From Rhabditoides inermis (Eukaryota; Nematoda; Chromadorea; Rhabditida; Rhabditidae), in contig CAWZYM010000293.1 of assembly GCA_963966185.1 (NCBI GenBank), forward strand, positions 418,001 through 482,000: a DNA stretch of 64,000 nt, given 5' to 3'. Under the pieces are notes generated by a model, which searched no databases, was not told where the DNA came from, and saw only the letters and a list, made by a program, of their open reading frames with translations. Shown piece by piece: positions 1-11,787 of this stretch; position 1 is the first letter of the stretch; each line of letters begins with the position of its first letter. The translations under genes and the position numbers were made by a program.

Positions 1-1751
1 TCATGCGAAAACTGAGGATCGATTACAACGAAAATGTTCAAGATACAACGTTTTAAACGCGAAAGTGAGAGTGCTAAAGCGTATGCTCATTTGAAATCTG
101 CCACTGTCACTTCGTATTTTTTGTCGCAGGACCAGCTAGAATATAAATTTGCACGAATGACCATTCCAGAAGTTTTCCCATCCTCTTCTCCCTCTCTCTC
201 CCCTTTCTCTCCCCTCTCTCCCTAGCTGTCCCACCCATCGACGCTTTTGCACAGACAAACACGTTTATGATAATTTCTCTCAAGTAACTACAGCTTCTGA
301 CAAACTGCAGCTGCGACCTTTTGGCATCAATCACAAGTAAAAATCCTGCGAAAACTGAGGATCGATCACAACGAAAATGTTCAAAATACAACGTTTTGAA
401 CGAGAAAGTGAGAGTGCTAAAGCGTATGTTCATTTGAAATCTGCCACTGTCACTTCGTATTTTTCTGTCGCAGGACCAGCTAGAATATAAATTTGCACGA
501 AAGACCATTCCGGAAGTTTTCCCATCCTCTTCTTCCTCTCTCTCCCCTCGCTCTCCCCTCTCTCCCTCGCTGTCCCACCCACCGACGCTTTTGCACAGAC
601 AAACACGTTTATGATAATTTCTCTCAAGTAACTACAGCTTCTGACTAACTGACTCTGCGACCTTTTGGCATCAATCACGAGTGAAAATCATGCGAAAACT
701 GAGGATCGATTACAACGAAAATGTCCAAGATACAACGTTTTAAACGCGAATGTGAGAGTGCTAAAGCGTATGCTCATTTGAAATATGCCACTGTCACTTC
801 GTTTTTTTGTCGCAGGACCAGCTAGAATATAAATTTGCACGAATGACCATTCCGGAAGTTTTCCCATCCTCTTCTTCCTCTCTCTCCCCTCGCTCTCCCC
901 TCTCTCCCTCGCTGTCCCACCCACCGACGCTTTTGCACAGACAAACACGTTTATGATAATTTCTCTCAAGTAACTACAGCTTCTGACAAACTGACTCTGC
1001 GACCTTTTGGCATCAATCACGAGTGAAAATCATGCGAAAACTGAGGATCGATTACAACGAAAATGTCCAAGATACAACGTTTTAAACGCGAAAGTGAGAG
1101 TGCTAAAGCGTATGCTCATTTGAAATATGCCACTGTCACTTCGTTTTTTTGTCGCAGGACCAGCTAGAATATAAATTTGCACGAATGACCATTCCGGAAG
1201 TTTTCCCATCCTCTTCTCTCTCTCTCTCCCCTCTTTCTCCCCTCTCTCCCTAGCTGTCCCACCCACCGACGCTTTTGCACAGACAAACACGTTTATGATA
1301 ATTTCTCTCAAGTAACTACAGCTTCTGACAAACTGCCGCTGCGACCTTTTGGCATCAATCACAAGTAAAAATCATGCGAAAACTGAGGATCGATCACAAC
1401 GAAAATGTTCAAGATACAACGTTTCAAACGCGAAAGTGAGAGTGCTAAAGCTTATGCTCACTTGAAATCTGCCACTGTCACTTCGTATTTTTCTGTCGCA
1501 TGACCAGCTAGAATATAAGTTTGCACGGATGACCATTCCGGAAGTTTTCCCATCCTCTTCTCCCTCTCTCTCTCCCTCTCTCTCTCCCCTCTCTCCCTCG
1601 CTGTCCCACCTACCGACGCTTTTGCACAGACAAACACGTTTATGATAATTTCTCTCAAGTAACTACAGCTTCTGACAAACTGCCGCTGCGACCTTTTGGC
1701 ATCAATCACGAGTAAAAATCATGCGAAAACTGAGGATCGATTACAACGAAA

Positions 1752-2080
1752 ATGTCCAAGATACAACGTTTTGAACGAGAAAGTGAGAGTGCTAAAGCGT
1801 ATGCTCATTTGAAATCTGCCATTGTCACTTCGACTTCTGTCGCAGGACCAGCGGATATAAATATGCACATAAGACCATTCCGGAAGTTTTCCGATCCTCT
1901 TCTCCCTCTCTCTCCCCTCTCTTCCTCCCTCTACCCATCCACCGACGCCTTTGCACAGACAAACACGTTTATGCTAATTTCTCTCAAGTAACTACAGCTT
2001 CTTACAAACTGCTGCTGCGACCTTTTGGCATCAATCACGAGTAAAAATCGTGCGAAAACTGAGGATCGATTACAACGAAA
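1752..2080 (+). repeat. Short satellite variant R, 329 bp
   Basis: This monomer differs from the 344-bp form in two places. The middle reads CCAGCGGATATAAATATGCA followed by CATAAGACC, and the pyrimidine tract ends in CTCTACCCATCCACCGACGC, without the GCTGTCCCACC found in other monomers. The same 329-bp type opens each 12-mer copy at 52120, 57364 and 61445. A 332-bp form occurs at 38963, 40659, 44877 and 45542. It is a diagnostic marker for aligning the two flanks of the array. Confidence 0.93.
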
Positions 2081-2424
2081 ATGTCCAAGATACAACGTTT
2101 TTAACGCGAAAGTGAGAGTGCTAAAGCGTATGCTCATTTGAAATATGCCACTGTCACTTCGTAATCTTCTGTCGCAGGACCATCTAGAATACAAATATGC
2201 ACGAAAGACCATTCCGGAAGTTTTCCCATCCTCTTCTTCCTCTCTCTCCCCTCGCTCTCCCCTCTCTCCCTCGCTGTCCCACCCACCGACGCTTTTGCAC
2301 AGACAAACACGTTTATGCTAATTTCTCTCAAGTAACCACAGCTTCTGACAAACTGCCGCTGCGACCTTTTGGCATCAATCACAAGTAAAAATCATGCGAA
2401 AACTGAGGATCGATCACAACGAAA

Positions 2425-2732
2425 ATGTTCAAGATACAACGTTTCAAACGCGAAAGTGAGAGTGCTAAAGCGTATGCTCATTTGAAGTCTGCCACTGTCA
2501 CAACACAACACAATATGTACATAAGACCATTCCGGAAGTTTTCCGATCCTCTTCTCCCTCTCTCTCCCCTCTCTTCCTCCCTCTACCCATCCACCGACGC
2601 CTTTGCACTGACAAACACGTTTATGCTAATTTCTCTCAAGTAACTACAGCTTCTGACAAACTGCCGCTGCGAACTTTTGGCATCAATCACGAGTAAAAAT
2701 CATGTGAAAACTGAGGATCGATTGTAACGAAA
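2425..2732 (+). repeat. Short satellite variant Q, 308 bp, with CA-rich replacement
   Basis: After GCCACTGTCAC the usual segment (TTCGTATTTTTCTGTCGCAG and the following CCAGCTAGAATATAAATTTG) is absent. In its place is a short CA-rich stretch, AACACAACACAATATGTAC, leading into ATAAGACCATTCC. The monomer then continues with an R-like pyrimidine tract. The same 308-bp type recurs at 50094, 52793, 58037 and 62118, always two monomers after an R-type or R-like monomer, so it belongs to one conserved monomer order. Confidence 0.93.
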
Positions 2733-4807
2733 ATGTCCAAGATACAACGTTTTAAACGCGAAAGTGAGAGTGCTAAAGCGTATGCTCATTTGAAATATGC
2801 CACTGTCACTTCGTATTTTTCTGTCGCAGGACCATCTAGAATACAAATATGCACGAAAGACCATTCCGGAAGTTTTCCCATCCTCTTCTTCCTCTCTCTC
2901 CCCTCGCTCTCCCCTCTCTACGTCGCTGTCCCACCCACCGACGCTTTCGCACAGACAAACACGTTTATGATAACTTCTCTCAAGTAACTACAGCTTCTGA
3001 CAAACTACCGCTGCGACCTTTTGGCATCAATCACGAGTAAAAATCATGCGAAAACTGAGGATCGATTACAACGAAAATGTCCAAGATACAATGTTTCAAA
3101 CGCGAAAGTGAGAGTGCTAAAGCGTATGCTCATTTGAAATCTGCCACTGTCACTTCGTATTTTTCTGTCGCATGACCAGCTAGAATATAAATTTGCACGA
3201 ATGACCATTCCGGAAGTTTTTCCATCCTCTTCTCCCTCTCTCTCCCCTCTCTATCCCCTCTCTCCCTCGCTGTCCCACCTACCGACGCTTTTGTACAGAC
3301 AAACACGTTTATGATAATTTCTCTCAAGTAACTACAGCTTCTGACAAACTGCCGCTGCGACCTTTTAGCATCAATCACGATTAAAAATCATGCGAAAACT
3401 GAGGATCGATTACAACGAAAATGTTCAAGATACAACGTTTTAAACGCGAAAGTGAGAGTGCTAAAGCGTATGCTCATTTGAAATCTGCCACTGTCACTTC
3501 GTATTTTTCTGTCGCAGGACCAGCTAGAATATAAATTTGGACGAATGACCATTCCGGAAGTTTTCCCATCCTCTTCTCCCTCTCTCTCCCCTTTCTCTCC
3601 CCTCTCTCCCTAGCTGTCCCACCCATCGACGCTTTTGCACAGACAAACACGTTTATGATAATTTCTCTCAAGTAACTACAGCTTCTGACAAACTGCCGCT
3701 GCGACCTTTTGGCATAAATCACGAGTGAAAATCATGCGAAAACTGAGGATCGATTACAACGAAAATGTCCAAGATACAACGTTTTGAACGAGAAAGTGAG
3801 AGTGCTAAAGCGTATGTTCATTTGAAATCTGCCACTGTCACTTCGTATTCTTCTGTCGCAGGACCATCTAGAATACAAATATGCACGAAAGACCATTCCG
3901 GAAGTTTTCCCATCCTCTTCTTCCTCTCTCTCCCCTCGCTCTCCCCTCTCTCCCTCGCTGTCCCACCCACCGACGCTTTTGCACAGACAAACACGTTTAT
4001 GATAACTTCTCTCAAGTAACTACAGCTTCTGACAAACTGCCGCTGCGACCTTTTGGCATCAATCACGAGTGAAAATCATGCGAAAACTGAGGATCGATTA
4101 CAACGAAAATGTCCAAGATACAACGTTTCAAACGCGAAAGTGAGAGTGCTAAAGCGTATGCTCATTTGAAATCTGCCACTGTCACTTCGTATTTTTCTGT
4201 CGCAGGACCAGCTAGAATATAAATTTGGACGAATGACCATTCCGGAAGTTTTCCCATCCTCTTCTCCCTCTCTCTCCCCTTTCTCTCCCCTCTCTCCCTA
4301 GCTGTCCCACCCATCGACGCTTTTGCACAGACAAACACGTTTATGATAATTTCTCTCAAGTAACTACAGCTTCTGACAAACTGCCGCTGCGACCTTTTGG
4401 CATCAATCACAAGTAAAAATCCTGCGAAAACTGAGGATCGATCACAACGAAAATGTTCAAAATACAACGTTTTAAACGCGAAAGTGAGAGTGCTAAAGCG
4501 TATGCTCATTTGAAATCTGCCACTGTCACTTCGTATTTTTCTGTCGCAGGACCAGCTAGAATATAAATTTGCACGAATGACCATTCCGGAAGTTTTCCCA
4601 TCCTCTTCTCCCTCTCTCTCCCCTTTCTCTCCCCTCTCTCCCTAGCTGTCCCACCCACCGACGCTTTTGCACAGACAAACACGTTTATGATAATTTCTCT
4701 CAAGTAACTACAGGTTTTGACAAACTGACTCTTCTACCTTTTGGCATCAATCACGAGTAAAAATCATGCGAAAACTGAGGATCGATTACAACGAAAATGT
4801 CCAAGAT

Positions 4808-4817
4808 ACAACGTTTT
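4808..4817 (+). repeat. Target-site duplication, left copy (ACAACGTTTT)
   Basis: These ten bases are repeated exactly at 5274-5283, on the other side of the 456-bp insertion. Removing the insertion and one copy restores a normal monomer (ACAACGTTTT then GAACGAG), which shows it is a duplicated target. Confidence 0.9.
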
Positions 4818-4836
4818 CATTCCTCTCATTTCTCTG

Positions 4837-4884
4837 CCAGCGCGCGGTCGCGTGCCTTCCCCAGCGCGCGGTCGCGTGCCTTCC
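4837..4884 (+). repeat. Perfect 24-bp tandem duplication inside the retroposon
   Basis: Two identical 24-bp units lie end to end, each CCAG, then CGCGCGGTCGCGTGCC, then TTCC. The high GC and CpG content contrasts with the surrounding satellite. Short tandem units near a retroposon 5' end can be remnants of promoter or untranslated-region repeats; here that is only a possibility. Confidence 0.95.
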
Positions 4885-5249
4885 CAATAACAATTCCCCC
4901 GACCCCTGAACAATGCTGTGCGGCGGAGGACACTAATTGGACTGGTATTCGATTTTGCTACTCTCTACATCTACGGCATTGAGACTGGAGAAGAATCCTC
5001 GAAGACGATGAAACTCTCTGAGACGTCTCTTCGCGATCGATCGTTGAAGCTCGGATCTTCCGCCGCCGAGATCGAAACTTCCCCAGAAGCCGCAAGCAGG
5101 GGATGACACGCATTACCAACAACACGTACGCATCCACGGGACCACCGAAATCCGTATTGTTGGGACTCGCAGTAGGCGTTGTATTACTGTACATTACCGT
5201 AACCTTACTGTAATTTACATTACCATGTGCTACTTGATTCGAGATAAAT

Positions 5250-5273
5250 ATTCTGATTCTGATTCTGATTCTG
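5250..5273 (+). repeat. (ATTCTG)4 tail of the retroposon
   Basis: Four exact ATTCTG units end directly at the right target duplication. This position and form match the simple-repeat 3' tail of many non-LTR elements and set the insertion orientation as plus. Confidence 0.9.
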
Positions 5274-5283
5274 ACAACGTTTT
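5274..5283 (+). repeat. Target-site duplication, right copy (ACAACGTTTT)
   Basis: Exact second copy of 4808-4817. The following GAACGAGAAAGTGAGAG continues the interrupted monomer without loss of satellite sequence. Confidence 0.9.
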
Positions 5284-8003
5284 GAACGAGAAAGTGAGAG
5301 TGCTAAAGCGTATGTTCATTTGAAATCTGCCACTGTCACTTCGTATTCTTCTGTCGCAGGACCATCTAGAATACAAATATGCACGAAAGACCATTCCGGA
5401 AGTTTTCCCATCCTCTTCTTCCTCTCTCTCCCCTCGTTCTCCCCTCTCTCCCTCGCTGTCCCACCCACCGACGCTTTTGCGCAGACAAACACGTTTATGA
5501 TAACTTCTCTCAAGTAACTACAGCTTCTGACAAACTGCCGCTGCGACCTTTTGGCATCAATCACGAGTAAAAATCATGCGTAAACTGAGGATCGATTACA
5601 ACGAAAATGTCCAAGATACAACGTTTCAAACGCGAAAGTGAGAGTGCTAAAGCGTATGCTCATTTGAAATCTGCCACTGTCACTTCGTATTTTTCTGTCG
5701 CAGGACCAGCTAGAATATAAATTTGGACGATTGACCATTCCGGAAGTTTTCCCATCCTCTTCTCCCTCTCTCTCCCCTTTCTCTCCCCTCTCTCCCTAGC
5801 TGTCCCACCCATCGACGCTTTTGCACAGACAAACACGTTTATGATAATTTCTCTCAAGTAACTACAGCTTCTGACAAACTGCCGCTGCGACCTTCTGGCA
5901 TCAATCACAAGTAAAAATCCTGCGAAAACTGAGGATCGAACACAACGAAAATGTTCAAGATACAACGTTTTAAACGCAAAAGTGAGAGTGCTAAAGCGTA
6001 TGCTCATTTGAAATCTGCCATTGTCACTTCGTATTTTTTTGTCGCAGGACCAGCTAGAATATAAATTTGCACGAATGACCATTCCAGAAGTTTTCCCATC
6101 CTCTTCTCCCTCTCTCTCTCCTCTCTATCCCCTCTCTCCCTCGCTGTCCCACCTACCGACGCTTTTGCACAGACAAACACGTTTATGATAATTTCTCTCA
6201 AGTAACTACAGCTTCTGACAAACTGCCGCTGCGACCTTTTGGCATCAATCACAAGTAAAAATCCTGCGAAAACTGAGGATCGATCACAACGAAAATGTTC
6301 AAAATACAACGTTTTAAACGCGAAAGTGAGAGTGCTAAAGCGTATGCTCATTTGAAATCTGCCACTGTCACTTCGTATTTTTCTGTCGCAGGACCAGCTA
6401 GAATATAAATTTGGACGAATGACCATTCCGGAAGTTTTCCCATCCTCTTCTCCCTCTCTCTCCCCTTTCTCTCCCCTCTCTCCCTAGCTGTCCCACCCAT
6501 CGACGCTTTTGCACAGACAAACACGTTTACGATAATTTCTCTCAAGTAACTACAGCTTCTGACAAACTGCCGCTGCGACCTTTTGGCATCAATCACAAGT
6601 AAAAATCCTGCGAAAACTGAGGATCGATCACAACGAAAATGTTCAAAATACAACGTTTTAAACGCGAAAGTGAGAGTGCTAAAGCGTATGCTCATTTGAA
6701 ATCTGCCACTGTCACTTCGTATTTTTCTGTCGCAGGACCAGCTAGAATATAAATTTGGACGATTGACCATTCCGGAAGTTTTCCCATCCTCTTCTCCCTC
6801 TCTCTCCCCTTTCTCTCCCCTCTCTCCCTAGCTGTCCCACCCATCGACGCTTTTGCACAGACAAACACGTTTATGATAATTTCTCTCAAGTAACTACAGC
6901 TTCTGACAAACTGCCGCTGCGACCTTTTGGCATCAATCACAAGTAAAAATCCTGCGAAAACTGAGGATCGATCACAACGAAAATGTTCAAGATACAACGT
7001 TTTAAACGCGAAAGTGAGAGTGCTAAAGCGTATGCTCATTTGAAATCTGCCATTGTCACTTCGTATTTTTTTGTCGCAGGACCAGCTAGAATATAAATTT
7101 GCACGAATGACCATTCCAGAAGTTTTCCCATCCTCTTCTCCCTCTCTCTCTCCTCTCTATCCCCTCTCTCCCTCGCTGTCCCACCTACCGACGCTTTTGC
7201 ACAGACAAACACGTTTATGATAATTTCTCTCAAGTAACTACAGCTTCTGGCAAACTTCCGCTGCGACCTTTTGGCATCAATCACGAGTAAAAATCATGCG
7301 AAAACTGAGGATCGATTACAACGAAAATGTTCAAGATACAACGTTTTAAACGCGAAAGTGAGAGTGCTAAAGAGTATGCTCATTTGAAATCTGCCATTGT
7401 CACTTCGTATTTTTTTGTCGCAGGACCAGCTAGAATATAAATTTGCACGAATGACCATTCCAGAAGTTTTCCCATCCTCTTCTCCCTCTCTCTCTCCTCT
7501 CTATCCCCTCTCTCCCTCGCTGTCCCACCTACCGACGCTTTTGCACAGACAAACACGTTTATGATAATTTCTCTCAAGTAACTACAGCTTCTGGCAAACT
7601 TCCGCTGCGACCTTTTGGCATCAATCACGAGTAAGAATCATGCGAAAACTGAGGATCGATTACAACGAAAATGTTCAAAATACAACGTTTCAAACGCGAA
7701 AAAAGCGTATGCTCATTTGAAATCTGCCACTGTCACTTCGTATTTTTCTGTCGCAGGACCAGCTAGAATATAAATTTGCACGAATGACCATTCCGTAAGT
7801 TTTCCCATCCTCTTCTCCTTCTCTCTCCCCTTTCTCTCCCCTCTCTCCCTAGCTGTCCCACCCACCGACGCTTTTGCACAGACAAACACGTTTATGACAA
7901 TTTCTCTCAAGTAACTACAGCTTCTGACAAACTGCCGCTGCGACCTTTTGGCATCAATCACAAGTAAAAATCCTGCGAAAGTTGAGGATCGATTACAACG
8001 AAA
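5284..8003 (+). repeat. Satellite array, transitional block
   Basis: The remainder of the interrupted monomer runs to 5606, followed by seven monomers. Their total length of 2397 bp equals 7 x 344 minus an 11-bp deletion near 7700, where GTGAGAGTGCT is missing after CGCGAAA. Early monomers share ATTTGGACGA and CCCATCGACGC with the left and right flanks. Later ones carry the TTTTTTTGTCGCAG and CTATCCCC markers of core class C. The block is therefore intermediate between flank and core. It contains no gene. Confidence 0.95.
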
Positions 8004-8151
8004 ATGTTCAAGATACAACGTTTCAAACGCGAAAGTGAGAGTGCTAAAGCGTATGCTCATTTGAAATCTGCCACTGTCACTTCGTATTTTTCTGTCGCAG
8101 GACCAGCTAGAATATAAATTTGCACGAATGACCATTCCGGAAGTTTTCCCA

Positions 8152-8194
8152 TCCTCTTCTCCCTCTCTCTCCCCTTTCTCTCCCCTCTCTCCCT
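8152..8194 (+). repeat. Example of the per-monomer homopyrimidine tract (43 nt)
   Basis: An unbroken run of 43 C/T bases between CCCA and AGCTGTCCC. The same region is present in every monomer at about the same place, and is the most variable part in length and sequence. Class A is pure pyrimidine; class B has an interrupting G (CCCTCGCTC); class C has an A (CTATCCCC). Tracts of this kind can form triplex (H-DNA) structures under superhelical stress; no such structure has been shown here. Confidence 0.9.
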
Positions 8195-11100
8195 AGCTGT
8201 CCCACCCACCGACGCTTTTGCACAGACAAACACGTTTATGATAATTTCTCTCAAGTAACTACAGCTTCTGACAAACTGCCGCTGCGACCTTTTGGCATCA
8301 ATCACAAGTAAAAATCCTGCGAAAACTGAGGATCGATCACAACGAAAATGTTCAAAATACAACGTTTCAAACGCGAAAGTGAGAGTGCTAAAGCGTATGC
8401 TCATTTGAAATCTGCCACTGTCACTTCATATTTTTCTGTCGCAGGACCAGCTAGAATATAAATTTGCACGAATGACCATTCCGGAAGTTTTCCCATCCTC
8501 TTCTCCCTCTCTCTCCCCTTTCTCTCCCCTCTCTCCCTAGCTGTCCCACCCACCGACGCTTTTGCACAGACAAACACGTTTATGATAATTTCTCTCAAAT
8601 AACTACAGCTTCTGACAAACTGCCGCTGCGACCTTTTGGCATCAATCACAAGTAAAAATCCTGCGAAAACTGAGGATCGATCACAACGAAAATGTTAAAA
8701 ATACAACGTTTCAAACGCGAAAGTGAGAGTGCTAAAGCGTATACTCATTTGAAATCTGCCACTGTCACTTCGTATTTTTCTGTCGCAGGACCAGCTAGAA
8801 TATAAATTTGCACGAATGACCATTCCGTAAGTTTTCCCATCCTCTTCTCCTTCTCTCTCCCTTTTCTCTCCCCTCTCTCCCTAGCTGTCCCACCCACCGA
8901 CGCTTTTGCACAGACAAACACGTTTATGACAATTTCTCTCAAGTAACTACAGCTTCTGACAAACTGCCGCTGCGACCTTTTGGCATCAATCACAAGTAAA
9001 AATCCTGCGAAAACTGAGGATCGATCACAACGAAAATGTTCAAGATACAACGTTTCAAACGAGAAAGTGAGAGTGCTAAGCGTATGCTCATTTGAAATCT
9101 GCCACTGTCACTTCGTATTTTTCTGTCGCAGGACCAGCTAGAATATAAATTTGCACGAATGACCATTCCGGAAGTTTTCCCATCCTCTTCTCCCTCTCTC
9201 TCCCCTTTCTCTCCCCTCTCTCCCTAGCTGTCCCATCCACCGACGCTTTTGCACAGACAAACACGTTTATGATAATTTCTCTCAAGTAACTACAGCTTCT
9301 GACAAACTGCCGCTGCGACCTTTTGGCATCAATCACAAGTAAAAATCCTGCGAAAACTGAGGATCGATCACAACGAAAATGTTCAAAATACAACGTTTCA
9401 AATGCGAAAGTGAGAGTGCTAAAGCGTATGCTCATTTGAAATCTGCCACTGTCACTTCATATTTTTTCTGTCGCAGGACCAGCTAGAATATAAATTTGCA
9501 CGAATGACCATTCCGGAAGTTTTCCCATCCTCTTCTCCCTCTCTCTCCCCTTTCTCTCCCCTCTCTCCCTAGCTGTCCCACCCACCGACGCTTTTGCACA
9601 GACAAACACGTTTATGATAATTTCTCTCAAGTAACTACAGCTTCTGACAAACTGCCGCTGCGACCTTTTGGCATCAATCACAAGTAAAAATCCTGCGAAA
9701 ACTGAGGATCGATCACAACGAAAATGTTCAAAATACAACGTTTCAAACGCGAAAGTGAGAGTGCTAAAGCGTATACTCATTTGAAATCTGCCACTGTCAC
9801 TTCGTATTTTTCTGTCGCAGGACCAGCTAGAATATAAATTTGCACGAATGACCATTCCGGAAGTTTTCCCATCCTCTTCTCCCTCTCTCTCCCCTCGCTC
9901 TCCCCTCTCTCCCTCGCTGTCCCACCCACCGACGCTTTTGCACAGACAAACACGTTTATGATAATTTCTCTCAAGTAACTACAGCTTCTGACAAACTGCC
10001 GCTGCGACCTTTTGGCATCAATCACGAGTAAAAATCATGCGAAAACTGAGGATCGATTACAACGAAAATGTTCAAGATACAACGTTTTAAACGCGAAAGT
10101 GAGAGTGCTAAAGCGTATGCTCATTTGAAATCTGCCATTGTCACTTCGTATTTTTTTGTCGCAGGACCAGCTAGAATATAAATTTGCACGAATGACCATT
10201 CCAGAAGTTTTCCCATCCTCTTCCCTATCTCTCTCTCCTCTCTATCCCCTCTCTCCCTCGCTGTCCCACCTACCGACGCTTTTGCACAGATAAACACGTT
10301 TATGATAATTTCTCTCAAGTAACTACAGCTTCTGGCAAACTGCCGCTGCGACCTTTTGGCATCAATCACGAGTAAAAATCGTGCAAAAACTGAGGATCGA
10401 TTACAACGAAAATGTTCAAAATACAACGTTTCAAACGCGAAAGTGAGAGTGCTAAAGCGTATGCTCATTTGAAATCTGCCACTGTCACTTCGTATTTTTC
10501 TGTCGCAGGACCAGCTAGAATATAAATTTGCACGAATGACCATTCCGGAAGTTTTCCCATCCTCTTCTCCCTCTCTCTCCCCTTTCTCTCCCCTCTCTCC
10601 CTAGCTGTCCCACCCACCGACGCTTTTGCACAGACAAACACGTTTATGATAATTTCTCTCAAGTAACTACAGCTTCTGACAAACTGCCGCTGCGACCTTT
10701 TGGCATCAATCACGAGTAAAAATCATGCGGAAACTGAGGATCGATTACAACGAAAATGTTCAAGATACAACGTTTTAAACGCGAAAGTGAGAGTGCTAAA
10801 GCGTATGCTCATTTGAAATCTGCCACGGTCACTTCGTATTTTTCTGTCGCAGGACCAGCTAGAATATAAATTTGCACGAATGACCATTCCGGAAGTTTTC
10901 CCATCCTCTTCTCCCTCTCTCTCCCTTTTCTCTCCCCTCTCTCCCTAGCTGTCCCACCCACCGACGCTTTTGCACAGACAAACACGTTTATGATAATTTC
11001 TCTCAAGTAACTACAGCTTCTGACAAACTGCCGTTGCGACCTTTTGGCATCAATCACGAGTAAAAATCATGCGAAAACTGAGGATCGATTACAACGAAAA

Positions 11101-11787
11101 TGTTTAAGATACAACGTTTTAAACGCGAAAGTGAGAGTGCTAAAGCGTATGCTCATTTGAAATCTGCCATTGTCACTTCGTATTTTTTTGTCGCAGGACC
11201 AGCTAGAATATAAATTTGCACGAATGACCATTCCAGAAGTTTTCCCATCCTCTTCCCCATCTCTCTCTCCTCTCTATCCCCTCTCTCCCTCGCTGTCCCA
11301 CCTACCGACGCTTTTGCACAGACAAACACGTTTATGATAATTTCTCTCAAGTAACTACAGCTTCTGGCAAACTGCCGCTGCGACCTTTTGGCATCAATCA
11401 CGAGTAAAAATCGTGCAAAAACTGAGGATCGATTACAACGAAAATGTTCAAAATACAACGTTTCAAACGCGAAAGTGAGAGTGCTAAAGCGTATGCTCAT
11501 TTGAAATCTGCCACTGTCACTTCGTATTTTTCTGTCGCAGGACCAGCTAGAATATAAATTTGCACGAATGACCATTCCGGAAGTTTTCCCATCCTCTTCT
11601 CCCTCTCTCTCCCCTTTCTCTCCCCTCTCTCCCTAGCTGTCCCACCCACCGACGCTTTTGCACAGACAAACACGTTTATGATAATTTCTCTCAAGTAACT
11701 ACAGCTTCTGACAAACTGCCGCTGCGACCTTTTGGCATCAATCACAAGTAAACATCCTGCGAAAACTGAGGATCGATCACAACGAAA

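Larger units (their letters stand above)
1..4817 (+). repeat. Satellite array, heterogeneous left block (about 14 monomers)
   Basis: Head-to-tail monomers, phased here on the recurring ATGTTCAAG/ATGTCCAAG motif, start near 34, 377, 720, 1064, 1408, 1752, 2081, 2425, 2733, 3077, 3421, 3765, 4109, 4453 and 4797. Most are 343-344 bp; the one at 1752 is 329 bp and the one at 2425 is 308 bp. The block mixes several classes: TCCAAG versus TTCAAG starts, AACGAG versus AACGCG after the ACGTTT motif, and CCATCTAGAATACAAATATG versus CCAGCTAGAATATAAATTTG in the middle. Its order from 1752 to about 2810 is the same as the start of the 12-mer at 52120, 57364 and 61445, so this flank is related to the far right flank rather than to the core. 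It holds no gene. Confidence 0.97.
4818..5273 (+). mobile_element. Retroposon insertion, probably a 5'-truncated non-LTR element
   Basis: This 456-bp unique sequence interrupts a satellite monomer and is flanked by a perfect 10-bp target duplication. It begins with a CT-rich stretch and two perfect tandem copies of a GC-rich 24-mer (4837-4860 and 4861-4884, core CGCGCGGTCGCGTGCC), and ends in an AT-rich segment (about 5170-5249) followed by four ATTCTG units. A variable-length target duplication plus a short simple-repeat 3' tail, without inverted ends, fits target-primed retrotransposition, as in I- or R1-like LINEs or LINE-mobilised SINEs. I see no reverse transcriptase or RNase H motif, which a 3' fragment consisting mainly of untranslated region would lack, and no clear Pol III A/B boxes that would support a tRNA-SINE. 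The clade is unassigned; the insertion itself is well supported. Confidence 0.8.

Noticed and set aside
2197..2388. Plus-strand open frames of 60-134 codons (for example 2197-2388, 53445-53849) as genes
   Set aside because: They run through the pyrimidine tract in several frames (Ser/Pro/Leu-rich), vary with single-base changes and overlap minus-strand frames in the same monomer.
4918..5106. 62-codon plus-strand frame in the retroposon as a reverse transcriptase fragment
   Set aside because: No RT, RNase H or zinc-knuckle motif is visible; it is more likely untranslated region.
8004..8347. 344-bp monomer as an ancient dimer of two 172-bp halves
   Set aside because: Comparing the two halves by eye shows no sustained similarity beyond short matches such as TTTGCAC.
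8401..8649. Minus-strand open frame (about 82 codons) and its many relatives as protein-coding genes
   Set aside because: It recurs only because the DNA repeats. 344 is not a multiple of three, tract length changes shift the frame freely, and the Arg/Glu-rich part is just the purine strand of the C/T tract. No domain is recognisable.
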